A stretch of 34,347 nucleotides of DNA, from the NCBI GenBank assembly GCA_902596655.1, contig CACJUX010000024.1:1-34347 (forward strand), written 5' to 3'. Source of the DNA: an uncultured SAR116 cluster alpha proteobacterium. GTDB lineage: Bacteria > Pseudomonadota > Alphaproteobacteria > Puniceispirillales > Puniceispirillaceae. Under the pieces are notes generated by a model that saw nothing but the letters and a program-made list of their open reading frames with translations, was not told the DNA's origin and did no database searches. The position numbers were made by a program, and so were the translations under genes. How positions within the stretch are numbered: the stretch's first letter is position 1; each line of letters opens with the position of its first letter. This document shows positions 24,822-33,969 of the stretch, one piece after another.

Positions 24822-27377
24822 TCAAACCTCGCGCAACAGTGGGGCGAGTTTACGTCTTAGTGTGCGGGCCGCGCCGGCGAGTCCCAACAGCGCTGTTGCG
24901 CCCGCACCGGCAAAGCTGGTGGCGAGCACCAGCTTGCCATAGAACACAAACTCCGCCTGCAGAAACTGTGTCATTAACGCCCAACTGGCAAGCGAGCCAA
25001 TCAGCACAGCCGCAATTGAGGTCAAAACGCCAAGAAACGCATATTCAAGGAACCAAGCAATGATGATCGACACTCGGGTTGCCCCAAGCACCTTGAGAAT
25101 AGCGGAGTCTGCCAGCCTCTGCGCCTCAGTGCTGGCAACGGTACCTGCAAGTACAGCGATGCCGGCAACTAGTGTGATGAGCGCCGTCAGTTGAACGGCG
25201 CTGCCTAGCATACCAAGGATGCGCTGTGCGGTGGCCACCGCCTCGCGAACCGAAATTGCGGATATGTTGGCGAATCTATTAGTAATTGCGATCTCGACGC
25301 GGTCTGCGGCAATATCATCGCTGACATGCGTTGTCGCCATCCAGCTGTGTGGCGCGGCTTCCAGAACTCCGGGTGAGAGAATGAAAACGAAATTCAACGA
25401 AAAACTCTCCCACTCAACATCCCGTATGCTTGTGATGGTCGCGTCAAATTTTCGGCCCAGTACATTGAAACCGACCGTGTCACCAAGCCAGACGCCAAGC
25501 TCGAGGGCTTCTTCGTGGGTCATGGAGACTAGAGGCGGTCCCCGATAGTCCGCCGGCCACCATTTACCAGCGAATATTTCAGCTTCCGCGGGGCGCGTTT
25601 CAGCCCAGGTCAGCGCACGGTCACCGCGCAATACCCATGCCGCCCCATTTTGCGGGTCGAAATCACTGGCTGGTCTGCCGCCAATTTTGGTCACTCGCCC
25701 GCGCAGCATCGGCGTTTGGGTGATTTCAGTCACACCGGGAATTGCCGCAGCGATCTGCAGGAATTCGTCGATCTGTTGGGGTTGAATGTCGATGAAGAAC
25801 CAGGCTGGTGCTTCTTTAGCGACGCGCATGTCAATCTGGCGACTCAAATTGGCTTGGGAGAGCGCCACAGCAACCAGCACCGAGAGTCCAAGTCCGAAGG
25901 CGATGATCACCGCGCGCACTGGTGATCCGGGGCGGGTCACTGCTGACAGCGCAAGCCGCGCCGGCACATAGCGCGGTGATGGCACCTTCCGCATCACCCG
26001 CATCAAAATTTCGCCTAGAGCTGCTAAAAGGAATAGTGCCCCTATGCACCCACCGACAAAGCTGACGGTCAAAGCAAGGCTGCGGGTCGCCAGAAAGGCT
26101 AGGAGTGCCAGTGTGGCAAGCGCTCCACCTGTCATCATCAGATAAACTGTCCGGGGCTGGCCCTGCGGCATTTGAACAAGGCTGCGGAACAGATGTGCGG
26201 CCCGCACCTCCTCGGCTTTTGCTAGGGGCCAAAGGGCAAACAGAAATGAGGTGACAAGCCCAAACCCCGCGGCGATGGCAAGAGGTATCGGATAGACCGA
26301 CAACGTCAGTGGCACGGTGATATAGGCGCCAAGAATATCCAGTGCCAGTGCCGGTGCAATAGCCGCTAGAACTACCCCGAGACAGACACCAAGGCTAGAA
26401 ATCAGCATCACCTGTAAAAGATAGACACGGAAAATCAAATTCGCCGGCGCACCAAGGCATTTCAGGGTTGCAATCACTGGCATCCGGCTGGCAAGCCAGG
26501 CCCGCACAGCACCGGCGACGCCTAGTCCACCAATCAACAGCGCGGTCAACCCAACGAGCACCAAAAAGACCTCCGCCCTGTCGATAAAAACATCGAAGCC
26601 AGGCGCAGCATCATCGACATCGCGCAACCTGACATTGGTCTCCGCCGTAACCGTATGCAGGGTCTTGGCAGCCTGCTTGGCGGTGGCAACGTCGTGCAGA
26701 AGCAGGCGTGTTTTATAGGTGACAAAGGCACCTGGCTGCGCCAAATTTGTCGCTGCAAGCGTTTCTGCTGAGATCAGAACACGGGGGCCAAAGCTGACAA
26801 AGCTCACCGATCTGTCTGGCTCATAGAGCAGTGCCGCTGAAACGCGGACGGTGGTCTGGCCAAGCCGCGCGGTGTCCCCAGGTTTAAGCCCCAGCATCCG
26901 CAGTAGCTGCGCATCGGCAACCATACCATTATCTGCAAGGGCCGTTTCCAATTTCAGATCACCAGCAACCGTGCCATCAAGTTCGGTCTCGCCAACGAGA
27001 GGCCAGCGCTCATCAACAGCTTTCAGCTCGACCAGTTTCCGGTCATCGTCGGTCTGGAGCATGGCCCGCATCTGCACCGTGTCGGAGAGCGTACCAAAGC
27101 GAGCGGCCGCGTCACGAACAGCCCTGCCGGGGGCGGTATGTAGACTCCGCAATTCGATATCACCACCAAGCAGCAATCGTGCATTTTTGGCAATGCCATC
27201 ACGCATCGCCTCGGCTACCGAACCGACGGTGCCAATTGCTGCAACGCCAAGAAGCAGGGCCATAAGAAAAATGCGAAAGCGCCTCGCGCTGCCTTGCACC
27301 TCACGTTGGGCGAATCGCCAGGCAAGTGACCAGTCACTGCGGCCAACTGCGGGTGAATTTATGTCCTGCAGGCTCAT
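24822..27377 (-). CDS. ybbP: ABC transporter permease, FtsX/MacB-like (YbbP family)
   Basis: A large inner-membrane permease of 851 residues with two FtsX-like modules. Seen: an N-terminal cytoplasmic stretch, first helix 'RIFLMALLLGVAAIGTVGSV' (~35-55), a long periplasmic region, helix groups around 265-295, 315-350 and 365-390, a second set in the middle (~410-460, 490-510), and a C-terminal helix block ('ALITLVAGIAVLAGTVASTE', 'ALLGLAGAARTLRRKL'). Its ATG overlaps the end of the ATPase gene (ATGA). The family probably works in lipid or lipoprotein handling in the envelope; the exact cargo is unknown. Confidence 0.9.
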   Translation of the reverse strand: MSLQDINSPAVGRSDWSLAWRFAQREVQGSARRFRIFLMALLLGVAAIGTVGSVAEAMRDGIAKNARLLLGGDIELRSLHTAPGRAVRDAAARFGTLSDTVQMRAMLQTDDDRKLVELKAVDERWPLVGETELDGTVAGDLKLETALADNGMVADAQLLRMLGLKPGDTARLGQTTVRVSAALLYEPDRSVSFVSFGPRVLISAETLAATNLAQPGAFVTYKTRLLLHDVATAKQAAKTLHTVTAETNVRLRDVDDAAPGFDVFIDRAEVFLVLVGLTALLIGGLGVAGAVRAWLASRMPVIATLKCLGAPANLIFRVYLLQVMLISSLGVCLGVVLAAIAPALALDILGAYITVPLTLSVYPIPLAIAAGFGLVTSFLFALWPLAKAEEVRAAHLFRSLVQMPQGQPRTVYLMMTGGALATLALLAFLATRSLALTVSFVGGCIGALFLLAALGEILMRVMRKVPSPRYVPARLALSAVTRPGSPVRAVIIAFGLGLSVLVAVALSQANLSRQIDMRVAKEAPAWFFIDIQPQQIDEFLQIAAAIPGVTEITQTPMLRGRVTKIGGRPASDFDPQNGAAWVLRGDRALTWAETRPAEAEIFAGKWWPADYRGPPLVSMTHEEALELGVWLGDTVGFNVLGRKFDATITSIRDVEWESFSLNFVFILSPGVLEAAPHSWMATTHVSDDIAADRVEIAITNRFANISAISVREAVATAQRILGMLGSAVQLTALITLVAGIAVLAGTVASTEAQRLADSAILKVLGATRVSIIIAWFLEYAFLGVLTSIAAVLIGSLASWALMTQFLQAEFVFYGKLVLATSFAGAGATALLGLAGAARTLRRKLAPLLREV

Positions 27378-28093
27378 GATGTCACGCTAGCGCTATCGTG
27401 GACAAGCAGGCCGTCCTCTATGTGCAGGACACGCGAACAGCGTCCGGCAAGCCCAGGATCATGCGTGACCAAAACAAGCGCAGCATCGGCCGCCTGTGAT
27501 GCGCCAAACAATGTGTTGACTACGCTATCGCCCGTAGCGCTGTCCAGATTCCCTGTTGGTTCATCAGCAAGCAGGATTTGTGGACGCGGTGCAATGGCTC
27601 TGGCAATGGCGACGCGCTGTTGCTCGCCGCCTGACAGCTGTTCTGGCAAATGTGTCAGTCGGTGGCCAAGCCCGACAGACTCCAGCGCCGCTCGCGCTTC
27701 TGTCTCCGCCAAGTGATTGCCGGCCAGCTCCAGAGGCACCGCTACATTCTGGATGGCTGTCATTGACGGGATCAGGCGAAAGGCCTGAAAGACAATGCCA
27801 ACTTTGTCGCGGCGTAATGCTGCCAGCGCGTCCTCGCCCATGTTGGTGATGTCCTGACCAGCTAGTTTAATGGTGCCACTACTAAGCCCTTCCAGCCCAG
27901 CCATGATCATCAGTAGGCTTGTCTTGCCGGCACCGCTAGGGCCAAGGATGCCTACGCTCTCACTGGCAGAAATGGTAAGGGTGATGCCCTTGAGAATGTC
28001 AATCATGCCTTCAGCGCTTTTCATTGCCAGCCGGGCATCATTAAGCATAATCACGGGTGGAAGCGCGGTTGGCATCTTTGCGAGATTTGGCAT
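27374..28093 (-). CDS. ybbA: ABC transporter ATP-binding protein (YbbA family)
   Basis: ATPase partner of the YbbP-like permease, 239 residues. Seen: Walker A 'GILGPSGAGKTSLL', Q-loop 'GIVFQAFRLIPSMTAIQNVAVP', ABC signature 'QLSGGEQQRVAIARA', Walker B 'ILLADEPTGNLDS' and the H-loop 'LVLVTHDPG'. The start is uncertain: the open frame reaches TTG 28129, with ATGs at 28093, 28075 and 28048 and no strong ribosome binding site; I chose 28093. It shares a stop/start overlap with ybbP and is divergent from tesA, the same arrangement as in E. coli. Confidence 0.92.
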   Translation of the reverse strand: MPNLAKMPTALPPVIMLNDARLAMKSAEGMIDILKGITLTISASESVGILGPSGAGKTSLLMIMAGLEGLSSGTIKLAGQDITNMGEDALAALRRDKVGIVFQAFRLIPSMTAIQNVAVPLELAGNHLAETEARAALESVGLGHRLTHLPEQLSGGEQQRVAIARAIAPRPQILLADEPTGNLDSATGDSVVNTLFGASQAADAALVLVTHDPGLAGRCSRVLHIEDGLLVHDSASVTS

Positions 28094-28267
28094 TTTGGGA
28101 GTCTCTAGACTGGCTATAGAGTTGGGCAAATCGAGTTTTTGGTCTGGACTATTTTTAGATCTATTCCCACATTCTAATCCACCGACATGTAACTAGTGTG
28201 CGCAGGTATTACATTCGATTTTGGATATGACTACGAATATGGGCGTTAACGAGGGGGGGTCAATCAC

Positions 28268-28963
28268 TTGTTGACTGTTTTTTTGTCTTTGTTGCCAAAG
28301 CAGCTGCGTTTGCGAAGAAAGATCCGCATTCTAGCGTTTGCCTATCTGCTGGCTTTGCCTCTGTCGGTGATGGCCCTTACCGCATATGGTAATGATGATG
28401 CCAGGCTGCGGCTCATGGTATTGGGTGACTCGCTCGTTGCCGGTCATGGTCTGCCGCAAGGCGAAGCCTTTCCTGACATTCTGCAGGAGGAGCTTGCCAC
28501 CAGAGGCAAGTTCGTTGAGGTGCTGAATGCCGGTGTTTCTGGTGACACAACTGCTGGCGGGCTGGCACGACTTGACTGGTCGCTTACAGAAGAACCCGAT
28601 GCCCTGATCATCGTGCTCGGCGGTAATGACTTGTTGCGCGGCCTCGAGCCTGCTGTGACAAAGGCCAATCTGACCGCTATCATTGACCGCGTTGTCAGCG
28701 AAAACATTGCAGTAATGCTAGCTGGTATGCAGGCACCACGGAATCTTGGTCAGGATTATGCCAGGGAATTTGATGCGATCTACACCCAGCTTGGCGCGCG
28801 TGACGAGGTGATTTTCTATCCTTTTTTTCTTGACGGGGTCGCTCTTGTTCCAGATTTCAACCAGCAGGACGGAATGCACCCCAACCGGGCAGGTGTAGAT
28901 GAAATTGCTAGACGTATACGGCCATCTGTTGAGGAACTGCTAGCAGCGGTAACAAGTGACTAA
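28268..28963 (+). CDS. tesA: GDSL lysophospholipase/arylesterase, TesA-like
   Basis: An SGNH hydrolase of 231 residues with thioesterase, esterase or lysophospholipase activity. Seen: a basic N terminus and hydrophobic segment 'ILAFAYLLALPLSVMALTAYG' as signal peptide, block I 'LMVLGDSLVAGHGLPQGEAFP' (shortened) with the catalytic serine, block III 'IVLGGNDLLRGLEP' and block V 'DGMHPNRAGVDEIARRI' with the catalytic Asp and His. The start is TTG 28268, preceded by a GAGGGGGG element. It acts in the periplasm. Divergent from ybbA-ybbP, a conserved neighbourhood in proteobacteria. Confidence 0.92.
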   Translation: MLTVFLSLLPKQLRLRRKIRILAFAYLLALPLSVMALTAYGNDDARLRLMVLGDSLVAGHGLPQGEAFPDILQEELATRGKFVEVLNAGVSGDTTAGGLARLDWSLTEEPDALIIVLGGNDLLRGLEPAVTKANLTAIIDRVVSENIAVMLAGMQAPRNLGQDYAREFDAIYTQLGARDEVIFYPFFLDGVALVPDFNQQDGMHPNRAGVDEIARRIRPSVEELLAAVTSD

Positions 28964-29222
28964 CAGCTTGCCGGGTCTTTGGGGTCTTTCTGACGGTGCT
29001 CGCCGCGGGGTAGAGTTGCAAAACCCTTTGAACTGCAGAGCGCGCCAGCCTATAACAGCTTTGTGTTGATAGGCGCTTGGCAACGTCGATTGGCTGCGGC
29101 ATATTGTTGCCACAAGACGGACCAAATGGTTGCTTGATTGCGGCTAGAATGGTTGTTGGCAACGGTGCTGAATGTGCCTTTTGTAATGAAACTAGAGATA
29201 ATAACTGGGATTTTTTTTGGGA

Positions 29223-29753
29223 ATGATACGCTTAATTACAAGACTGGTCATGACGGTCTCACTTGTTTTTGGACTTGTTGGGTTTAGTACAGCAATGGCT
29301 GTAGCGGCACAGCCCGTCCAGATGTTGGCTGAAAAGGATTGGGTGGCTTACCGTGTCGACGAGGATGGTAAGCGAACTTGTTTCATCAGCAGCGTGCCGA
29401 CCAACAGTGCAGGTGATTATGACCCGGCAAACCGGGGAGAGACGCGTGTTTATGTCTCGCATGGACCCGTTCCTGAGGAACGCAATGTTGTGCAGTTTCT
29501 GGCTGGTTACAAACATAAGAAACAGACAGATGTAGAGGTGACCATTGATAAACGTACCTTTACCTTATTCACGCTTGAGGGCCGGTCCTATGCTGAAAGC
29601 GAGGAAGATGACATTGCGATGATTAAGGCTATGAAGCGCGGCAGTAAGATGAAAGTCGTCGGTATCTCGAGTCGGGGAACCAAAACAACGGACACCTATT
29701 CGCTTGCCGGTTTTACAAAAACCAAGAACTTGATCGACAAGACCTGTAAATAG
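29223..29753 (+). CDS. Invasion-associated locus B (IalB) family periplasmic protein
   Basis: A 176-residue exported protein. Seen: signal peptide with 'LVMTVSLVFGLVGFSTAMAVAA', then the IalB pattern: 'WVAYRVDEDGKRTCFISSVP', 'NVVQFLAGYKHKKQTDVEV', 'AMIKAMKRGSKMKVVGISSRGT', 'DTYSLAGFTKTKNLIDKTC'. Two cysteines (in 'RTCF' and 'DKTCK') may pair. Named after Bartonella IalB but widespread in free-living alphaproteobacteria, where its role is unknown. ATG 29223 is taken as start; the site upstream is weak (GGGA close to it). A weak hairpin follows its stop. Confidence 0.85.
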   Translation: MIRLITRLVMTVSLVFGLVGFSTAMAVAAQPVQMLAEKDWVAYRVDEDGKRTCFISSVPTNSAGDYDPANRGETRVYVSHGPVPEERNVVQFLAGYKHKKQTDVEVTIDKRTFTLFTLEGRSYAESEEDDIAMIKAMKRGSKMKVVGISSRGTKTTDTYSLAGFTKTKNLIDKTCK

Positions 29754-29760
29754 ACTGGTT

Positions 29761-29782
29761 GTGGCCATCATAAGGCCACTTT
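29761..29782 (+). terminator. Weak hairpin after the IalB gene
   Basis: GTGGCC (29761-29766), seven-base loop, GGCCAC (29774-29779), then only three T. Possibly an attenuating or Rho-independent stop; weak. Confidence 0.35.
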
Positions 29783-29827
29783 GGCACTGAACCGGCGCGC
29801 TTTTTGGAGCGTCATGAAAGCAAAGCG

Positions 29828-30973
29828 ATGACCCCTAAAGCTGCCCAGATGCCCGTGCTAGAAGCTGTCCCGCTGCAGAAAAATCCAGTGCGTCAGAGCT
29901 TGCTTGGCCTGTCACCTGTGGCACTGGAGGATATAGTTTTTTCGTCTGGTCTGCCAAAATTTCGCGCCCGCCAGCTTTGGCGCTGGGTCTGGCGTCATGG
30001 CCTGACCAATTTTGACGAAATGAGCGATCTTGGCAAAACAGTGCGCGTCCAATTTTCAGAAATGTTCCACGCCGATAGACCGGCTGTAAGTCGACGCCTG
30101 AAATCCACTGACGGCACCATCAAATGGCTACTGCGCTTTCCTGATGGCGATGAGGCTGAGACAGTCTACATTCCAGAAAAGGAGCGGGGTACCCTGTGCA
30201 TCTCCTCGCAGATCGGCTGCACGCTGACCTGCAGCTTTTGCCACACTGGTACGCAGAAGTTGGTGCGCAATCTCAGCACCGCTGAAATCTGTGGTCAGAT
30301 CATGCTGGCGATGGACGAGCTGGGGGAGTGGCCAGCAGGGAAGCCAAACCGCCGCCTGACCAATATTGTGCTGATGGGAATGGGTGAGCCGTTGTTCAAT
30401 TATGAAAATGTGGCGGCGGCAATGCGCATCATCATGAGCGGTGAGGGTGTTGGCTTGTCAAAACGCCGAATTACCCTGTCAACGTCCGGTGTGGTGCCAG
30501 AGATCAACCGCGCAGGTGAGGAACTCGGCGTTAATCTGGCGATTTCGCTACATGCGGTGCGTGATGAGCTACGCGACGAGTTGGTGCCAATCAACCGCAA
30601 ATACCAGCTTGCCGAATTGATTGATGCCTGTCGGAACTATCCCGGCCTGTCCAATGCGCGTCGGATCACCTGGGAATATGTGATGCTGGATGGTGTGAAT
30701 GACAGCGACGAGGATTGCCGAAAGCTGTTAGCCTTGATCAAGGGCATTCCCTCAAAAATTAATCTGATCCCGTTCAACTCATGGCCTGGAAGCCCCTATA
30801 AATGCTCAAGTCCGGAGAGAATTGAGGCCTTCTCGCGAAAGTTACTAAAAGCAGGCTACGCCTCACCTATCCGCACCCCGCGGGGCGTGGACATCATGGC
30901 GGCGTGTGGCCAGCTGAAATCTGCCTCAGAACGGCGGAGACGCCAGAAAAGAGGCGTTGCGGGGCAGATTTAA
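29828..30973 (+). CDS. rlmN: Dual-specificity 23S rRNA/tRNA adenine-C2 methyltransferase RlmN
   Basis: A radical-SAM enzyme that methylates C2 of A2503 in 23S rRNA and A37 in some tRNAs. 381 residues. Seen: '[21 protein letters not shown]', catalytic cysteine in '[11 protein letters not shown]' (Cys124), the iron-sulfur cluster motif CTLTCSFC (cysteines 131, 135, 138), '[16 protein letters not shown]', '[14 protein letters not shown]', 'AISLHA' and the methyl-accepting cysteine in '[11 protein letters not shown]' (Cys360). ATG 29828 is chosen; TTG 29804 is an in-frame alternative. A five-codon frame (ATG 29813 to TGA 29828-30) runs into its start. Confidence 0.95.
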   Translation: MTPKAAQMPVLEAVPLQKNPVRQSLLGLSPVALEDIVFSSGLPKFRARQLWRWVWRHGLTNFDEMSDLGKTVRVQFSEMFHADRPAVSRRLKSTDGTIKWLLRFPDGDEAETVYIPEKERGTLCISSQIGCTLTCSFCHTGTQKLVRNLSTAEICGQIMLAMDELGEWPAGKPNRRLTNIVLMGMGEPLFNYENVAAAMRIIMSGEGVGLSKRRITLSTSGVVPEINRAGEELGVNLAISLHAVRDELRDELVPINRKYQLAELIDACRNYPGLSNARRITWEYVMLDGVNDSDEDCRKLLALIKGIPSKINLIPFNSWPGSPYKCSSPERIEAFSRKLLKAGYASPIRTPRGVDIMAACGQLKSASERRRRQKRGVAGQI

Positions 30974-31012
30974 ATATCGCTGCAAAGTTCGGCGAAGCTA
31001 TGTCAATGAGAC

Positions 31013-31041
31013 TTGAACAAAACCTTAACAGACATTACATT
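31013..31041 (+). promoter_or_regulatory. Candidate sigma70 promoter of the BI-1/YccA gene
   Basis: TTGAAC (31013-31018), exactly 17 bases, TACATT (31036-31041), 35 bases before ATG 31076. A good match in a 100-base intergenic gap. Confidence 0.5.
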
Positions 31042-31075
31042 CTAATCAGTCAATCAGCTATTTAGGGGATACAGA

Positions 31076-31819
31076 ATGGCAGATAATCGTTTTATGAACA
31101 CAGCAGCAGCAGATGCATCGCAAATTGATGTTGGCCTGCGCTCTTACATGCTTGGCGTATACAACCATATGACAATCGCGCTGTTGTTCAGCGGATTGTT
31201 CGCTTTTGGAACAAAGATGCTGACCACAGTGACGGGTCCTGACGGCGGCATCTATCTTACGTCACTCGGCCAACTGATTTACGCATCACCGCTGAAATGG
31301 GTGGTCATGCTAGCACCGCTTGGCATGGTTTTCTGGCTATCGGCTAGGATGAACAGCATGCCGGCGTCACGGGCCCGTGCAATGTTCTATGTCTACAGCG
31401 CTCTAATGGGACTGTCGCTTTCATCAATTCTGCTAACCTTCAGCATGCCAAGCGTTGCCCGCGCCTTTTTCGTGACCGCAGGTGCCTTTGCTGCGCTCAG
31501 CCTCTACGGTTACACAACCAAGCGGAGCTTGTCTGCGCTTGGATCATTTTTGATGATTGGTCTGTTTGGTCTGATCATTGCCAGCGTTGTGAACATCTTC
31601 ATGGCATCAACAGCCATGCATTTCATGATCTCCGTTGGTGGTGTTTTAATATTTGCTGGCCTGACAGCGTATGATACCCAGGACATCAAGAATATGTACC
31701 GGGCTGGTGACAGCGTTGAGGTGTCAGCGAAGAAATCAATTTTTGGTGCCCTGCGTCTGTATCTCGATTTCATCAACATGTTCCTGTTCATCTTGCAGCT
31801 ATTCGGCAACCGCGAATAG
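31076..31819 (+). CDS. BAX inhibitor-1/YccA family inner-membrane protein
   Basis: A 247-residue protein with seven hydrophobic segments, a UPF0005/BI-1 member. Seen: 'DVGLRSYMLGVYNHMTIALLF' at the start of the first helix, 'PLKWVVMLAPLGMVFWLSARM', 'FYVYSALMGLSLSSILLTFS', 'LSALGSFLMIGLFGLIIASV', and the C-terminal signature 'AYDTQDIKNMY' followed by 'ALRLYLDFINMFLFILQLFG'. Relatives interact with the FtsH protease or act as pH-sensitive calcium leaks; which applies here is unknown. AGGGGAT precedes the ATG, a promoter lies upstream and a strong terminator follows, so it is a single unit. Confidence 0.93.
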   Translation: MADNRFMNTAAADASQIDVGLRSYMLGVYNHMTIALLFSGLFAFGTKMLTTVTGPDGGIYLTSLGQLIYASPLKWVVMLAPLGMVFWLSARMNSMPASRARAMFYVYSALMGLSLSSILLTFSMPSVARAFFVTAGAFAALSLYGYTTKRSLSALGSFLMIGLFGLIIASVVNIFMASTAMHFMISVGGVLIFAGLTAYDTQDIKNMYRAGDSVEVSAKKSIFGALRLYLDFINMFLFILQLFGNRE

Positions 31820-31849
31820 CCTGTCCAAAGATGAGTGAATGAATGGCCA

Positions 31850-31882
31850 CGCCCGGTGAAAATCTTCACCGGGCGTTTTTTT
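31850..31882 (+). terminator. Strong Rho-independent terminator
   Basis: A perfect 11-bp stem, CGCCCGGTGAA / TTCACCGGGCG, with a four-base loop AATC and seven T. It lies 30 bases after the BI-1 gene stop and only 37 bases before fbp. Confidence 0.92.
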
Positions 31883-31919
31883 GACAGCGATGATTATGAC
31901 CGTGATTTGGCAACACAAA

Positions 31920-32900
31920 ATGACTGACCTTCGCACATACATTTCCGGCCGATCTTCTGGGGAGGCGCTCCAGACCGCTACTGTTGAGGCCATTCTGGCG
32001 CTTGCCGGTGCTGCCGCCAGGATTGCCACAGTGATCCGTGAGCCAGACGCCTCAGTAGATTTTGCGGCCACCCGGGGCAGCGCGAATGCCGATGGCGACA
32101 TTCAGAAGGCGTTGGATGTGATCTGTGACGAGATAGTTGCGGCAGCACTTTTGGCGGCTGGAGTCGCCACCTACCTGTCCGAAGAGCGCGAGGACCCAGT
32201 GCCGATGAATGATGACGGGCTGGTGATTGTTGCCTGTGATCCGCTTGACGGATCATCGAATATTGACACCAACCTCTCCATTGGTACGATTTTCTCCCTG
32301 TTGCCTGCAGCGGCGGGGCCGTTCCAGCCGGGCCGCAATCAGCTTGCCTCAGGCTTCTTTGTCTATGGCCCGCAAACCACTCTGCTATTGACCATGGGAC
32401 AGGGTGTTCACGCATTCCAGATGGATTCGTCTGGCATATTTCATTTGCTAGACTGGGCTGTCAGTATTCCCGCGCAGACGTCCGAATTTGCCATCAATGC
32501 GGCCAATTCCCGGTTTTGGAATGCGCCAGTCGCTGGCTATGTTGCCGATTGTGTCGCTGGCGCAGATGGGCCGCGTGGGCGTGATTTTAACATGCGCTGG
32601 CTTGGCTCTCTGGTTGCCGATAGCTGGCGGATTTTCCGGCGTGGTGGCGTGTTTCTCTATCCGGGCGACCGACGCACCGGCTATAATGAGGGCCGACTGC
32701 GTCTCGTCTATGAGGCTGCGCCTGTTGCCTTTCTGGTGGAACAGGCTGGGGGCAGCGCCACAAATGGCGCGGGTGCGGTCATGGACATCATTCCCGAGCA
32801 TTTGCACCAGCGTGTGCCATTTTTGTTTGGTTCCTACACCGAAATTGACGAGATAGTCAGGCATCATTCATTATCAGAGCCACCCATCCGAAAGGAGTGA
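31920..32900 (+). CDS. fbp: Fructose-1,6-bisphosphatase, class I
   Basis: Hydrolyses fructose 1,6-bisphosphate to fructose 6-phosphate in gluconeogenesis or the Calvin cycle. 326 residues. Seen: '[18 protein letters not shown]', '[11 protein letters not shown]', metal-binding '[23 protein letters not shown]' (shortened) at residues ~104-125, '[26 protein letters not shown]' (active site, shortened) and '[12 protein letters not shown]'. ATG 31920 is the family-like start but lacks a ribosome binding site; the frame is open to 31881. The fba gene begins four bases after its stop, so they form one operon. Confidence 0.92.
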   Translation: MTDLRTYISGRSSGEALQTATVEAILALAGAAARIATVIREPDASVDFAATRGSANADGDIQKALDVICDEIVAAALLAAGVATYLSEEREDPVPMNDDGLVIVACDPLDGSSNIDTNLSIGTIFSLLPAAAGPFQPGRNQLASGFFVYGPQTTLLLTMGQGVHAFQMDSSGIFHLLDWAVSIPAQTSEFAINAANSRFWNAPVAGYVADCVAGADGPRGRDFNMRWLGSLVADSWRIFRRGGVFLYPGDRRTGYNEGRLRLVYEAAPVAFLVEQAGGSATNGAGAVMDIIPEHLHQRVPFLFGSYTEIDEIVRHHSLSEPPIRKE

Positions 32901-32904
32901 TCCA

Positions 32905-33966
32905 ATGTTGATTTCACTGCGCCAATTGCTGGACGATGCCGCTGAGCGCGGCTACGGCGTTCCGGCTTTTAATATCAACAATATGGAGCAGGGACTTGCC
33001 ATTCTGCAGGCGGCTGACAAGGTCGATGCGCCGGTGATCATCCAGGCAAGCCGTGGTGCCCGGAGTTATGCTGGTGACATCATGCTGCAGGCGATGGTCA
33101 AGGCGCTGGCCGAGATGTATCCGCATATTCCGCTCTGCATGCATCAGGATCACGGCAACAGCCAGGCCACCTGCATGACGGCCATTCAATATGGGTTTAC
33201 CTCGGTGATGATGGATGGCTCGCTTGAGGCGGACGCAAAGACCCCCGCATCCTATGATTATAATCTGGCCATCACCAACCAAGTCACCCAGATGGCGCAT
33301 CATGCCGGTGTTTCGGTGGAGGGCGAGTTGGGTGTTCTGGGATCGCTGGAAACAGGCGAGGGTGAACAGGAAGATGGACATGGCGCTGAGGGCAAACTGT
33401 CTGAGGAACAGCTCCTTACCGACCCTGATCAGGCAGTGGATTTCGTAAAGCAGACCAAGGTCGATGCGCTGGCCATCGCCATGGGAACCAGTCACGGTGC
33501 CTATAAATTCACCCGCAAGCCGGATGGTGATATTCTAGCGATGAATGTGGTCGAGGAAATCAACCGCCGGCTGCCCAATATCCATCTTGTTATGCATGGT
33601 TCATCCAGCGTGCCACAGGAACTGCAAGATGTTTTCAACGCCCATGGCGGTGAGATGCCGCAGACATGGGGTGTGCCGCTTGAGGAGATTGAGCGGGGCA
33701 TCAAGCATGGCGTTCGCAAGGTGAATATTGACACTGACTGCCGGCTAGCAATGCTGGGTGTGATACGCAAGGTGGCAACCGAAAATAAATCAGAATTTGA
33801 TCCCCGAAAATTTTTGAAGCCAGCCATGCAGGCCATGTCCGATCTATGTGCTGACAGGTTGGAGCGTTTTGGCACTGCCGGTAATGCCTCGCGACTGAAG
33901 CCGCTGTCACTCTCAGCGATGGCATCGCGGTATGCCGCAGGTGAACTTGACCCGGTCATTGGCTAG
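32905..33966 (+). CDS. fba: Fructose-bisphosphate aldolase, class II (Calvin-cycle subtype)
   Basis: Zinc-dependent aldolase: fructose 1,6-bisphosphate to and from dihydroxyacetone phosphate and glyceraldehyde 3-phosphate. 353 residues. Seen: '[19 protein letters not shown]', '[14 protein letters not shown]' with the zinc histidine, '[10 protein letters not shown]', '[22 protein letters not shown]' (shortened), '[12 protein letters not shown]', '[11 protein letters not shown]' with the second zinc histidine, and '[15 protein letters not shown]'. The long [10 protein letters not shown] insert is typical of the CbbA-type class II enzymes. GAAAGGAG precedes ATG 32905. No RuBisCO or phosphoribulokinase is in view, so a gluconeogenic or glycolytic role is as likely as a Calvin role. 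Confidence 0.95.
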   Translation: MLISLRQLLDDAAERGYGVPAFNINNMEQGLAILQAADKVDAPVIIQASRGARSYAGDIMLQAMVKALAEMYPHIPLCMHQDHGNSQATCMTAIQYGFTSVMMDGSLEADAKTPASYDYNLAITNQVTQMAHHAGVSVEGELGVLGSLETGEGEQEDGHGAEGKLSEEQLLTDPDQAVDFVKQTKVDALAIAMGTSHGAYKFTRKPDGDILAMNVVEEINRRLPNIHLVMHGSSSVPQELQDVFNAHGGEMPQTWGVPLEEIERGIKHGVRKVNIDTDCRLAMLGVIRKVATENKSEFDPRKFLKPAMQAMSDLCADRLERFGTAGNASRLKPLSLSAMASRYAAGELDPVIG

Positions 33967-33969
33967 CCT

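Noticed and set aside
29049-29085. Hairpin-like GCCTAT / ATAGGC pairing in the gap after tesA, considered as a small RNA
   Set aside because: Bulged stem, no T-run and no promoter nearby; I could not match it to a known RNA family.
28908-29162. 84-codon minus-strand frame between tesA and the IalB gene
   Set aside because: It overlaps the tesA end, has low-complexity, non-family-like sequence and no ribosome binding site.
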